Positions 13,294-24,976 of a DNA stretch of 64,000 bases are shown here, piece after piece; position 1 is the stretch's first letter; the number at the start of each line of letters is the position of its first letter. The DNA comes from Plantago ovata (Eukaryota; Streptophyta; Magnoliopsida; Lamiales; Plantaginaceae). A model generated the notes under the pieces. The model did no database searches. It was not told where the DNA came from and saw only the letters and a list, made by a program, of their open reading frames with translations. The stretch spans positions 95,603,982-95,667,981 of the forward strand of contig CM051457.1 in assembly GCA_028274465.1 (NCBI GenBank), in the 5' to 3' direction. The position numbers and the translations under genes were made by a program.

Positions 13294-13612
13294 CTGAACA
13301 CATACATTATCATAAAATTGATAAAATAGCCCTAATATAGTATTGATTTACAACTTAATTTGTAGTGAACTGACTATATTATGCGCACAATTACATTACT
13401 TCACAGCTTAATTCTCCTTATTTGTCTAATCGAGGTGATGAATCATGAGAAATCTACATACAAGCTACAGAACGTCAAAATAAACAAATTAAAAGGCAGG
13501 AGAAATCAAACCTTTTCATAAGATAATAGACTTCTTGCAAGAATAAAAGAGTTAGAAGAGAGGGGAGAATGTCATTCTATTTCTAGTGTGTATCAAGGTA
13601 CAAGTTGAATCC

Positions 13613-13622
13613 CTATTTATAG
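13613..13622 (-). promoter_or_regulatory. TATA-like box (CTATAAATAG)
   Basis: A canonical plant TATA sequence on the minus strand lies about 320 bases upstream of the first Tm-1-like exon, inside a palindrome CCCTATTTATAGGG. It could drive a transcript through the fragment, but no in-frame first coding exon was found: joining ATGAAAAG near 13520 to the acceptor at 13293 gives an immediate stop. Confidence 0.4.
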
Positions 13623-14125
13623 GGTCTCCATAACTAAGTGAGTTTGTAACTCTCACTTTACATAATGATAACTATAACTAAAGTACATAAATGAAGTATA
13701 AAAAGAGTCATGAACTCATGTCATTCATCATATTTATAACACGAGGAAATTTCATTACTTTTGGGGAAGAAGGTGGAGATTGGATTGAACCGATTGGGAG
13801 AGGAACCGAAGCTCTTGGAGCTTGGAATCAGCTGTACCAATACATTATACCTGGAAATTATTGTGGTTATTTTATGAAGCCATTGTTGATGAATTTTGAA
13901 AATGATCACTAGAGTATAGCCAGTGTTAAATTTGATTCCATAACTTTTTAGTGATAACTAGTGGGTCAAATTACATAAACAATCCCACAATATTAACGAT
14001 TACATTTTAGTTCAAAATTACATTTTTGTGTTGACCATCTAAAATAAGATTTTGTAAACAAACAATGTCTTAAGCCTTAATATAGAGAAAATTGATTATA
14101 AGGGCTCACTATGAAGGTCTTTCTC

Positions 14126-14705
14126 ATAAATGATCCTCTTGTGTTATCAATTACATTTTAGTCCAAACTCAATTACATTTTAGTACATTTGAGTTGACCA
14201 ACAATTTAAACAACTTCCAACCAAACATGACTTAATAAAAAATAAATATTTTCAATCAAAAATTAATTTAAAGATCCATCCATCTTCTTCTTCGCTAAAG
14301 TTTCGGTACTGGAAATTCCGGTATTGGAGCTCCGGTGCCGGTAACGGTGGAGCAATGGTGGAGCTGTGCTCCACCGATCTAGTGGTAGAGCAAGTTGCTT
14401 GCTGCACCGTTAATGCTGGTGGAGCAGCTTGCTCCACCGTTTTCGGCGCTGGAGCTCCGGTATCGAAAAAATTACGGTACCAAAACTTTAGGGATGATAA
14501 AGATAATTTTTTTTAAAAATTTTAGTTAAGTTTTTTTTCTTTAAAATTTATTTTATTATTTTACTTAGTTTTTCTTTCAATTCTTTATCTTTTTTATTTG
14601 AAAACACTAAGGTTTGTTTGGTTTCATCAAAATGCAATTTTGGAATAGTGAATGTTTGTTGACTTTGGACTAAAATGTAATTGATATACTAAGGTGGTTC
14701 ATTTC
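14126..14705. mobile_element. Inverted-repeat (MITE-like) element with GC-rich palindromic core
   Basis: Imperfect terminal inverted repeats of about 42 bp (14126-14167 and 14664-14705) contain a perfect 22-nt inverted match (14146-14167 with 14664-14685). The interior at 14300-14470 is made of small palindromes built on GGTGGAGC/GCTCCACC and GGAGCTCC. No protein is encoded. A related direct copy of the arm lies at about 13985-14040, so the true ends may be further out. Family not recognised. The remaining sequence of 13294-15276 is AT-rich with no gene seen. Confidence 0.55.
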
Positions 14706-15276
14706 GTTATTAGGGACGCTAAGAGGGTATAAAAAATCAATGGACCCCCTTAATATATATAATACATGAATTTTTTTTATTTTAACTTTATATATAAAAC
14801 GTTTTTTTTCTTTTTTTTTTTTTTTCTTCTTCTTCAAAGTTCCAATTTATGTTAACGTTTTATTTAACCTATTTTTTTATTTTACCTATGCTCAGGGCTC
14901 GATGTGTGCAAGGTCAAGATAAAAAAAATTCGGACAATAAATCATAGCTCTGGAGTTATAAAATTGATTTGCACCAGCACTTCACCAGTATACAAAAAAA
15001 AAAAAAAAAAAAAAGTAAAAAATAAAAACTTCTAAAGCCTATTTTCCAAAAAAAAAAAAAAAAATCTATATATGTATGGTTTATTCACTTAATAGCTTCT
15101 TCTAGCTAGAAAAAAAAAACATGTAAGTTATTGAGAAAAATAACTTAAAATATTTGTATTTATGTAAACTTGTAATGTATATATATGTTAAATATAAAAA
15201 AAACTTAAAAGATACTCCATATTTGTCTTTGCATGTACCTATGTAAGCTTGTTTTAAATTTTTTAAATAAAAATTT

Positions 15277-15364
15277 GGGTAAATTACCTTATACCGCCCC
15301 ATTAGAACCTCATATTACGGATTCTCCCTCGTTAGTTTAACAATTACACAGCCCCATTCGTCGG
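15277..15364 (+). repeat. MULE left terminal inverted repeat
   Basis: Pairs with the reverse complement of 24888-24976. Shared blocks include ATTACGGAT/ATTACAGAT, CCCTCGTTAGTT/CCCTCTTAGTTA and ACAATTACA/ACAATAACA. The arms are diverged but co-linear. Confidence 0.75.
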
Positions 15365-18300
15365 AAAAAATTTGACTCAGCCGTTATTCATTTTTTATTT
15401 TACTCCTGCCAAACACGCCCTTAAGGCTAAAAAACAGATTTAATGCCTTTTCATCAATTTTTCATTTATTATGTCCTTTTCCCTATTTCCTATTTCCTTC
15501 GTTTTCTCCAGTTCCCTCCAAACCCGTCACCTCTGCAACTTCACAAAATCGACCGAATCTGCTATAATATCTTCATATACAGACCATATTATTACGTATT
15601 CTTGATTATCGGAAGCTAGCGAACACATTGGGTTGTCGAATTGCGGCTAACGGCGACTGTAACTAGGTTTGTTCGTCCCTTTACAAAATTGTTACTTTTT
15701 CTTGTGATATTGAGTTTTACTCGTTGTTATGATCAGTGTGAAGTATGCGTTGTGTTTTCTTTTTGTAGAATTTCACTGTAAGTTCGAACTAGGGTTTTGG
15801 GAATTTTCTTTTGACTGTTTTTTTTACTGTTTGTCTGTGTTTTGAAGCTATGGAGCAGCGCTTTAACATACGTATTCATGGAGGGATGGAACCATTCACG
15901 TTGACAAATGTGAATCATCAGAGGTACAATCATAAGAGACTCATAGCTGATTTAGATAAGAATGTGTTGGATAAGCTAGAGATGCCTAAAGAACATTCTC
16001 TGTTTTTTTCTCTATTTGCTGAGGTTGATAATGGTAGTATGCTAGAAATTGTCACTGATAATGATGTCACTGAGATGTTTACTAGAAATATGAACACTAG
16101 GGAAGTTGAACTTCACTGTGAGGTGCAGTATGTTGAGACTCTAGCTAAAATAGCAAGTCCTAAGGGTAAAGGGAAGGGTAAGCAGGTTGCTAATGATGTT
16201 GATGTTCCCTTTGAGGTGCCCTTAAGAGGTGAACCTTTGAGGAGAAGAATGTTTAGGCCTAGGTCATCAAAACCACCACCACCAAAAGCTCCGAAAAGAT
16301 ACCCAAGTGAAAATGATTTTGTTATTGACCTGACTGAAGAAGATGGTGCTCCACCAATGACCCAAGAAACACAGTCCTCACCCACACATAATGTTCCAGA
16401 ACCTGAGCCTAAAACTCCTCCTCATCCAAATGTTGCAGAACCTGATCCAAAAACACCACCTCCTCATAACAAAGAGCCAGAACATGAAGCACCAAATAGT
16501 GCCTACATTCCCAGGTTTGATACACCTGATAAGCAGCTTGCTCCTAATGAATTGAATATGGATGTCAATTGGGAGGATTGCTTGAATGTGATATTGGAGA
16601 AGTTGAGTGGTGGTTTTGTACCTAATAGTGAAGCTGGTGCTAGTGGAGTGAATAGGCCTGAGGTTAATGAAACTGTTGTGAATGAGAAGAACTTGAATAA
16701 TGTTGATGAAACTGTTGTTAATGAGATTCATGAGAATACTGCTGATGAAACTTGTGTGAAAGAGACTCATGAGAATAATGTTGATGAAACTGGCCCAACT
16801 GTTAATGAGATTGAGAAGGATGAGAGTGAGATAGATGATGTGGTAGTTGAGGAATGGGAAAGCTCTACATCTGATGAGAGTTATTATGGAGATATGCTAC
16901 AGAGTGAAAGTGAAGGTGAAGGTGAGGGTGGAGGTGAAGGTGAGGGAGGAGATAGGATGGTAACTGAGGAGGAGGATGAAAGATTTGTTGATTGGGAGAC
17001 TGATGCACCACCAACACACAATGTACATGAGGATGAAGACAGAGAGATATGGTTTCATTATGATGAGGGCTCTGATAGTGATGAGGAACATGTGCCAGAG
17101 GAGGGTGAGGAGCAGAATGCAGATGGTCAGGGAGAGGAACAAGCTGAAGGTATGCAATTAACTAAAAAAAATTTTATTTAATTCTTGTAAACAGTAATTA
17201 CAACTACTTGACATGTGTCTTATTTTCTGTATGTAATCAAGGTGATGATGATGTTCCTGTCACATATCCAAGTGAGGTGCCTGAAGAATATGCTCCCCAA
17301 GGAACATGGGTTGGAGATGTATTTGAAGAGAATTATGATGCTGAGGATAAGGAATTTGAAGAGGGTCAGGTATTTAGCACTATGAAGGAGCTGAGGAGAA
17401 CCTCTTCAAGGTGGGGTTTACCATGGTTATAGATAAGAATGAGAAGAACAGATACACAGTGCATTGTGCAGGCATTACTCAGGTATGAATTGTGATATAT
17501 TGTAAGTTAATGTATGTGTACTTCTACTGTGGTAATGAGATGTTAATTCTATATATTGTCTTGAATGTAGGGGTGTCCATGGAGACTACATGCAAGTATG
17601 ATGGAGGATGGTAGTTCAATCATGGTGAAGACATACACTGGTGGGCATAGATGTATAAGGAAGGTGGATCCAAAGATGGCAGATGCAAATTGGTTGTCTG
17701 ATAAGATTGTTTTGGAGCTGAAAGAGCATCCAAATCTATCTGCCAAGAAGCTGGAGGCTTGGGTTACAAAAAAATTGGGAGTGGCAGTTGGATATATGAA
17801 GGTTTGGAGAGCTAGGGAGAAAGCTATGCTTGTATTGGGTGGCAATCCTGGGTTAGGTTATAAGTTGGCGCCAAAGTACAGAGAGATGATCTTGAGAAGC
17901 AATCCAGGATCAGTTTCTGAGATTGACACAACTCCTGCTGTAGAAAGGCCACCTCTCTTCAAGAGGTTCTTCTATGGGTTAGCTGGATTGAAGCAGGGGT
18001 TCTTGGCTGGTTGCTCACTCTTTTTGTTCTTTGATGGCTGTCACCTAAAAGGGAAGTATGGTGGAGTCCTATTGAGTGCAGTTGGTACTGATGCCAACTG
18101 TGGGATTTTCCCTCTTGCTTGGGGTGTGGTTGAATCTGAAACCAAGGAGTCATGGGGCTTCTTCATCCACTGCCTTGAGATGTTTGTTGGTCCATTTGAT
18201 GCAGATAAACACTGGCATTTCATGGCTGACAGACAGAAGGTATGGCATCTTTTTAGCTTGTCTTTTTATCTTGTTCTCTTTCCATAAGTCTACTAATTCT

Positions 18301-19243
18301 CCTCTTGTAACACTGTGTTTGTGATGTAGGGCCTGGTTCCAATTATTGAGGAGAGGTGTCCACATGTAATCAATAGGAAATGCTCCAAGCATATATATGA
18401 CAATTTCAAGCTTAAGTGGAGTGGTGTGCTACTGAGAAAGTTCTACTGGCAGGCTTCATCAGCCTATACAGCCTATGGTTTCAACAAGGCCATGGGAAGG
18501 ATTTGAGAGGTGAGTGAGCCAGCATATGAGTGGCTCATGGCTATACCAGTGGGGCATTGGGCTAGGCACTCATATGATCCAACTCCAAAAATTGATCATA
18601 TCACAAACAACTTGAGTGAGTGCTTCAACTCATGGGTTGAACCAATCAGAGCATACTCACTCTTGAACTTGATGGAGGTATGGCAGTAATCACATTGGTT
18701 TATGAGCTATTTTATTGTTTCTTTAGATGCTATTTTATTGTTGCTTTAGATGCTAAGGGCACAGGTTATGCAGAGACTTGTTGTAAGGAGGAAGCAAGGG
18801 GCCTTGGTGAAGCATCCTTTGATGCCTACTGTTCTCTACAAGTTGAATGAAACTCATGCACAATCTAGGAAGCTCATGGTGAGGACTGAATCAGGTGGAG
18901 GAATCTTTGAGATAGAAGATTACAACTTCACCTTCACAGTGAACATGGAGAAGAGGTCCTGCAATTGCAACAGATGGGACCTAAGTGGAATTCCATGCAG
19001 ACATGCATGGACAACCATCACTTGGCTCAGAGATGATGCTCAGAATTATGTCTCCTCCAATCATACTACTGCTGCTTATGTGAGGACATATGACATGACT
19101 ATATGGCCCATAGATGACTACAGATTCTGGCCTAGTAACCTTACACAGGATGAATACTCACCACCAACTTTAGAGAAGAAAGTTGGCAGGCCACAACTTG
19201 TAAGAATTAGGCACACTACAAGAAATCCTGGAAAAGCCAAAGG

Positions 19244-19640
19244 AATTTAGCTACGGAATCTAATCCGTAGCTAAAATGCCAACGGATTGCATACGGAATT
19301 TGTACGGCCCACGACATACCAACGGAATGGCAACGGACATCAAGAGAACGGTAGGTCAACCAAATTGTCCGTTGCCATTCCGTCACTAAAATGGCTACGG
19401 ATCGGTGGTCCGTAGCCAATATAACAACGGAATTGAAATCTGTTGCTATATTCGCTACGGAATGACAGTTCGTAGGGAAATTAGCTACGGAGTAGCTACG
19501 GACAACAACTGAATAACAAGACAATGCAAGATTCGTCGCCATTTCGTTGCTAATTTGGCCACGGAAAGGGCATTCCGTAGGAAGATTGACTACGGAGTTT
19601 CATTCCGTAGCAAAATTCACAACGGAATATAATTCCGTAG
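19244..19640. repeat. Left subterminal repeats of the CACTA element
   Basis: Many copies of short motifs around ACGGA and its inverse TCCGT, often as GCTACGGA or CAACGGA, in both orientations. In En/Spm elements such subterminal motifs bind the TNPA protein. Confidence 0.8.
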
Positions 19641-21245
19641 CCAAATATAGAAGAGGATATAAAAACTATTGATTCTGTTTTTAAAAAATAAAGAAATTGC
19701 CAACGGACCGGTTCCGTTGGTATTTGTGGGCCGACCGAACAGGTCTGCAGGGGCAACGGACCGGTTCGGTCGGCCCTTTGATTTTTTTTTTTTAAATTTG
19801 TATCCCTTTTCTTCACGAACTGAACTGCTATAGCGATTTTTTCTTTTTAATTAATCGTGTCGAACTGCTCAAATTTTAACCCTTTCTTTCTTCAGTCAGT
19901 CAGTCGTCATTCATCATTCAGTTCCTTCGGTCTCTGCTTGCCTGCGGTGTTTCTTCTCTGTATCTCTCTCGCACTGCTCTGCCGTGTTTCTTCAGGTATG
20001 ATTCGATTCTCTACAGTTGTTGATTACATGTATGCCGTGTTTCTTCAGGTATGCTGCGTTTATTTGATATTAACCCAATTTAGGGGAAACTCGATGCTCA
20101 ACGGTTGTTGATTTCTGTATGCCTTGTAATAAACAAGATTTAGTTAATTCCATAGTGTGGAATTCTGTATGCCTTGTAATAATGTGCTGTGAGTGTTACA
20201 TAGTTCTTGTAATCTGGGGATTGGGGGGATATTAGCTCTCAAACAGTTAAGAGGGTGATGTTTCGTGGATGAGAAAGATAGGAACTGTTCACCAAAGGTA
20301 CATAGGATGTCCAGCTCCTCATATTTTCCTCACAGAGACTTTTAAGCTATTACATGTCCAATACGTCTTTTATTATTTATTTTCCTCACAAAGACCATAC
20401 CTGTCGTAGTGTTGATGATGGATTTGTTTGAAGAGGCGTACAACGCCGAAAATAATTAACACTGCATAATGCATTTGTTGTTGCTCTAGGCTGGGACTGG
20501 ATTCTAATGTGAAATCTTACCCTGTCTTGACTTGCTAGTTTTAAGCTCTTTCTAAAGTTGTACGAATTTGCTAAGCTGCAGTAGATTATTCATTATTGGT
20601 GTTAATGGGGTGTGAATTTATTCAAGATTAACCTGTGTTTACTGTGAAATTGTACCAGTTTGTTAATTTAAATTTTGAATATATTATGATTTTCAAATGT
20701 ACATGTAAACTTTAACGTAATACAGTATTGCAGTTGTTTAATTATTCTGTACGTGGGTATATATATGCTACATCAATCTAAGCAGTTTATATAAATCTAC
20801 GTTGTTCCTACTCTTTGAAACATAAATAATAAAAAATATTACCATGAACCATGAGTATTAAGAAAGATGTAAAAATTCCAAAACATCGTATGATAATGAT
20901 GTGAGTATAATTTAGTTGTGATTGTACCAATAACGTTTGGTTTTAATCAAATCCAGTAGTACTAATATATAGAGTAATAGTAGTTGTTAGCTGAATATCT
21001 TTAATTATTGTTTCTTGTTTATCAATATTCTATTTTTATTTTATGATGTTGCTGATGATGGAAATCGAGTTGCTACACAAGGAAGTCAGCTGCCACGCCT
21101 TGAGCTACTTGGATCTAACAAGTATATTCTCGTTGTCTCATTATATTGCATTTCATAGTAATATTATTCTTATACGTAATAAAAACATTGCATTTGCCAT
21201 ACTTCATGTGCCTTTAATGATTGATGGAATTACTTGATAGGTTAT

Positions 21246-22543
21246 GGCCACAGAACACGTCGAACACGGTGGGTGATATCATTAGGAGAAAGGTAGCACC
21301 GGAAGCCTACACGTGGAAAATGGTCCCTGAACGGTTGAAGTTGGAACACTTCAATGAGATGAAGGTTTGCACATTTCTTCTTACACATGAGGAATTGCCT
21401 ATTACAAATGCATTTAAACAAGTAGTATTCCATGTTTGGGGCATTGCCTTTCACATTTGCGTTTAAAAGTCTAGTTAATCTCTGGGGCATTGCCTATAAC
21501 AAATGTGATTACACAACTCATATTCATGTCTGGGACATTGCCTAAGTAAGGTTATGACATTTGTGCTATTGCTGACTAAATTTTGCCCATTTTTTGTGCA
21601 TTTTATGTAAAGAAAAATTGCATTTTTCTGTATAGAAAATTACACTTTTCTGTGCAGAATTCTGCCCAGAAAAAGTACAATTTTCTGAGCAGAATTTTCA
21701 CATTTTATGTGCATTTTTCTGTACAGAAAAAGTGGTATTTTCTGAGCAGAATTTGCATGGTTCTAAATCCACAGCTGTGATGCAGCGCGAATCGTTGAGT
21801 ATGCATTGTTTTGAAATGTGGTTATTATACTGAAATTTCTTCGTTCTCCCATCATCTACTATTCTTCATCAACTTTTTTTTTTCCATGTGGATATAATAT
21901 AATCTGCATATACTTTGATTTTATCTATTTCTAATAAATATGTTGTTTGAAATTCAGAAGTAGAAGGGAGAGGATATGGGCTTGTTTGGTGTCTTCTGTG
22001 TTGGTATGAAAGGGTCTCAGGATGGCTAGAAAGATACGAAATCTAAGAAAATCGGAGTAAGTTCTTATGTAAACTCAAATGTATCTTACTTGTGTTCAAG
22101 TCCTGTTGACCTTTAATCAATTCTAATAGTATGTAATGTTTATATATAAAGAATGTCTTTCTATAAGTTTTGTGTCTGCATTAACATTTTCTAATACTTG
22201 ATTGTCTTCTAAATGGCAGGAGGCGATGGAGAAGGAACTTATCAAAAGAAACGAAAATTTGACAACAGAAGAGGTCGATGAAATATTCTTGAAGGCCAAC
22301 CCTCCTTCGACAAAGCGGCGCCTTTATGGGACAGGGAGTGCTGGACTAGGCACCGCAAGAGCAGGAGCAATTCGAAAAACATGTGTATCTTCTACATTCA
22401 GTGAGGACTACCGGAGGGATGTCCAAAAAGAAGTTCAAGCCCAGGTTGCTCCAACGCAGGACCAAATTGCATTCCTTACTGCTCTACTTGCCGAGCGAGG
22501 TATTGTGATGCCGCCACTGCCAACTCAAGGCGATCACCCATAG
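21246..22543 (+). CDS. TNPA-like (Ptta/En/Spm, Transposase_24-type) gene, partial
   Basis: Two exon-like segments. About 21246-21363 encodes VGDIIRRKVAPEAYTWKMVP and ends near a splice donor. 22221-22543, after acceptor ATGGCAG, encodes EAMEKELIKRNENLTTEEVD, then AGLGTARAGAIRKT and a Gln-rich tail ending TQGDHP before TAG. The composition and the tail (heptad-like region before a variable end) resemble the accessory protein of plant CACTA elements, which binds subterminal repeats. The upstream exons were not resolved, so the start is unknown and splicing is inferred only. No DDE transposase partner is seen in the element. Confidence 0.55.
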
Positions 22544-22825
22544 TAATACTTGGATATTGACACTTTAGACTATTTTCATTGGTTTTATGAGATAATTTGG
22601 CATTTTATAAGATATTTTGTACGTTTTGACATATTTGTTGACGATATTTTGTTTCTTTGGAATTTTAATGGATATTACGATTATTTGTTTGAGCATTATT
22701 TTATTTGTCAATTATTTTTGCAATTTAGTACGGGATTTATGTGCTGACAAGTGGTATAAAACTGGAAAAAAAACAAATTTGTGCATTTTATCTGAAAATA
22801 AAAGAAAATGGATAACTAAAACTTC

Positions 22826-23150
22826 AGTGACGGAAATTTAGCAACGGAACGTAATTTCCGTTGCCATAGTTCATTAATAAAATAAAATAGAAAAAGAAAA
22901 AAGAAACACTTTCTGTGGCTAATTTGGCAACGGAAAATTCTGTTGCTAAATTTGTTGCCCGTGGCCTCCAACCTTCGTGGATATTCTGTGGCCATTCGGT
23001 TGCTAAAGTGGCTACGGAACATAATCCAAAGGCAATATTTAGCCACCACACATTTACCTACGGATTGTATTTTCCGTAGGCATTCCGTAGGCCGTGCCTT
23101 TTACCTACGAATTTTGGGCTTATTCCGTAGCTAAATGGTCGTAGCTAAAT
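22826..23150. repeat. Right subterminal repeats of the CACTA element
   Basis: The same ACGGA/TCCGT motif family as at the left end (for example GCAACGGAA, CTACGGA, TTCCGTAG), matching the symmetric architecture of CACTA elements. Confidence 0.8.
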
Positions 23151-23679
23151 AAGGGATTTCTTGTAGTGGCATCCCTCAGAACAAGGCTACAAATCCAAGG
23201 CTCCAATTCATAGGCAGAGGAAACCTCCAAGGTGCAGTCTATGCAGAACTCAAGGCCACAATAAGAATAAATGCCCAACACTTGTAAGTACTAGCTTAAC
23301 TTGTACTACTTGACTTAATTTTGAATTTTCATATGCTAACAAGGGATTATTTTGGTTGCAGCAAAGAACAGGAGGGGCACAACAACAAGCTCCACCTGTT
23401 CCTCCACCACAAAATGAAGTTCCAATGACTAACCAAGTCCCAGAGCAAGTTCCCATTGCACCTGAAAATCCTACTCCAACTGTAAGTGCAGCAATACACT
23501 TGTGACTCCTTTCTTATTGTGTTTTGAACTTAGTATAATTGCTATGCTTTCAATATGTATGATTGTTGTATGATTGTTTGCTCCATCTGTGTATGGAATG
23601 GTAGGAGTTTGCTGGCACAAATGGAAGAAATGTCAGGCAGAGGACAGAGTTTGGTAGCAGCAGTAGATCAGGGATGGAA

Positions 23680-23805
23680 GCTGGCAGTAGCAGTGGATCA
23701 GGCAGGGGAGCTGGCAGTAGCAGTGGATCAGGGAGGGGAGCTGGCAGTAGCAGTGGATCAGGCAGGGGAGCTGGCAGTAGCAGTGGATCAGGGAGGGGAG
23801 CTGGA
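23680..23805 (+). repeat. Four-copy ~30-bp coding tandem repeat in the MULE transposase last exon
   Basis: Units beginning GCTGGCAGTAGCAGTGGATC repeat four times with CAGGCAGGGGA/CAGGGAGGGGA variation and encode AGSSSGSGRG. Near identity of the units suggests recent expansion. Confidence 0.9.
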
Positions 23806-24032
23806 AGAACTGGTGGCACTAGCAGAGGTGGAGGGAGAGGAAGAGGTGGTGGGAGAGCTAGAGGTGGAAGGAATGGTAGAGGTGAAGGAAGACAGACAGG
23901 TGGAGGGTGGAATGCATGGTTTGGTTCAGACTGAGTTAGAGTTGTGAAGCTTCTGCTTGCTATTGAAGACTTATAGTTGTTAATCTTCTTTTTGGGATCA
24001 GTTCTTATGATGTTAATTCCATAAGAAAACCT

Positions 24033-24147
24033 ATTATCCTTTTGGTTCATTTCAATGTTATGGATTATGGATTATGGATTATGTAAGTTGAAGATATTAT
24101 CCTTTTGGTTCATTTCAATGTTATGGATTATGTAAGTTGAAGATATT
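24033..24147 (+). repeat. Tandem duplication in the MULE 3' region
   Basis: A ~52-63-bp segment (ATTATCCTTTTGG through GTAAGTTGAAGATATT) occurs twice in direct orientation; the first copy contains three TGGATTA units where the second has one. Confidence 0.85.
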
Positions 24148-24381
24148 GCACTTGTTCAAGATATTCTATTACATGAATGATTTCCAAATTTGCAAGAAAA
24201 GGTACATAGCAAGTAGTAAAAGGTTTAGGCAAACTAGTTGCCTAATCCTATGGTATTTGTCTTCTCTTGGCCTTTTTCTTACATCTACATTTTCCCTGCA
24301 ATGCTTCACTTGTTGCTGTCTAGGTAGCTGCACTTGTGCTTCTCTCTGTTCTTCAATGATTTCTTCTGTTTATTGCACGCG

Positions 24382-24597
24382 TTATCGATGCGTCGGATGA
24401 ACATTATACTCCCATATAACTTTGGGATGAATCATTTCTCCCCGCCTTTGTGCATTATTTTCTTCCTCTGCCCATTCTGACCAACCATGTGCCGGACACC
24501 TCCAATAAAACCTGCCGTCATTGCCCACAGATAAGATAGTACGCTTTCGACATCTTGTACCCTTGCAAACCGGACGAATACCACCCGAATCACTCAT
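24382..24597 (-). CDS. Small GRF-type zinc-finger protein carried by the MULE
   Basis: ATG at 24597 begins MSDSGGIRP, then CKGTRCRKRTILS and RFYWRCPAHGWSEWAEEE, a GRF-like zinc-finger pattern with its aromatic/Cys signature (RxxWxC). The ORF ends at TAA (HPTHR). After the stop, reading on in another frame gives EEIIEEQREAQVQLPRQQQ, a plausible coiled-coil tail, which suggests a frameshift truncation of a longer protein. It is convergent with the transposase gene and lies about 450 bases downstream of it, inside the right TIR. Plant MULEs often carry such GRF zinc-finger ORFs; function unknown. Confidence 0.6.
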   Translation of the reverse strand: MSDSGGIRPVCKGTRCRKRTILSVGNDGRFYWRCPAHGWSEWAEEENNAQRRGEMIHPKVIWEYNVHPTHR

Positions 24598-24887
24598 TGT
24601 CTGAAGATGGAAGAAGATATAGAAGTAAAAGAAGGTGAAAACTACCAAAAATTGAGTTAGAAGGGGTTTAAATAGGCAAAAATTCAATTCCAACGGCTAT
24701 ATTTTTTTTTCATTTCACCACCTTTTCTGAAAATTCAATTACATATAACCCCACATGTGCGGTGCACGTGACCAAATCCTAAGCTGTTTGTCTCAGGCCA
24801 AATTCTGAAATTCCGGCAGGGGTATAAATGTAACTTCCATCTCTTAATTCGCAAAAAGTCAAGTTCGTGGGGCTATCTGTAATTGTT

Positions 24888-24976
24888 TTTGTGTAACATC
24901 GGGCTACATGTTATTGTCTAACTAAGAGGGAAGGATCTGTAATAAAAAAAATAACGGGGGTAGATGTAAATTGCCC
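24888..24976 (-). repeat. MULE right terminal inverted repeat
   Basis: Inverted partner of 15277-15364; ends in TTGCCC before the putative 9-bp target duplication. Confidence 0.75.

Larger units (their letters stand above)
19214..23168. mobile_element. CACTA (En/Spm-type) element inserted in the MULE transposase gene
   Basis: The left end CACTACAAGAAATCC starts at 19214, and its exact inverted copy ends at 23168. Flanking GCA at 19211-19213 and 23169-23171 is the 3-bp target duplication. Removing the element and one GCA restores an in-frame exon (RIRH|PSEQG). Length is 3,955 bp, small for the class; no TNPD-type transposase is visible, so it is probably non-autonomous. It carries subterminal repeats and a TNPA-like ORF. 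Confidence 0.95.
15850..23934 (+). pseudogene. MuDR-type transposase gene, seven exons, disrupted
   Basis: Exons: 15850-17149, 17242-17482, 17571-18239, 18330-18677, 18750-19213 continued at 23172-23283 after the CACTA insert, 23362-23481, 23605-23934. The N-terminal part (from MEQRFNIRIHGG) is the acidic MuDR N-terminal region. Exon 2-3 encodes the pre-transposase domain (GCPWRLHAS). Exons 3-4 carry the MULE DDE transposase core (FFDGCHLKGKYGG, FMADRQKGL). Exon 5 has a SWIM zinc finger (CNCNRWDLSGIPCRHAW) and, beyond the insertion, a zinc knuckle (CSLCRTQGHNKNKC). The last exon is Gly/Ser/Arg-rich and ends GWNAWFGSD. Three lesions: a one-base deletion near 17395 in exon 2 (the phase arithmetic is one base short and TAG follows), a nonsense TGA at 18504-18506, and the CACTA insertion. 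Repaired length would be about 1,194 residues. Not functional as assembled. Confidence 0.88.
15277..24976 (+). mobile_element. Complete Mutator-like element (MULE), with a CACTA element nested inside
   Basis: Both ends carry long terminal inverted repeats: the left reads GGGTAAATTACC and the reverse complement of the right reads GGGCAATTTACA, and similarity continues for about 85-90 bp. Flanking 9-mers are TAAAAATTT (15268-15276) and TAAAATTTT (24977-24985), 8 of 9 identical, as expected for the 9-bp target duplication of Mutator elements. The interior holds a seven-exon transposase gene (+) and a small GRF zinc-finger ORF (-). Without the CACTA insertion the element would be about 5.7 kb. 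Confidence 0.85.

Noticed and set aside
23550..24050. Minus-strand Pro/Leu/Ala-rich 166-codon frame
   Set aside because: It is the antisense of the Gly/Ser-rich tandem repeat of the MULE transposase exon; low complexity, no start context or homology.
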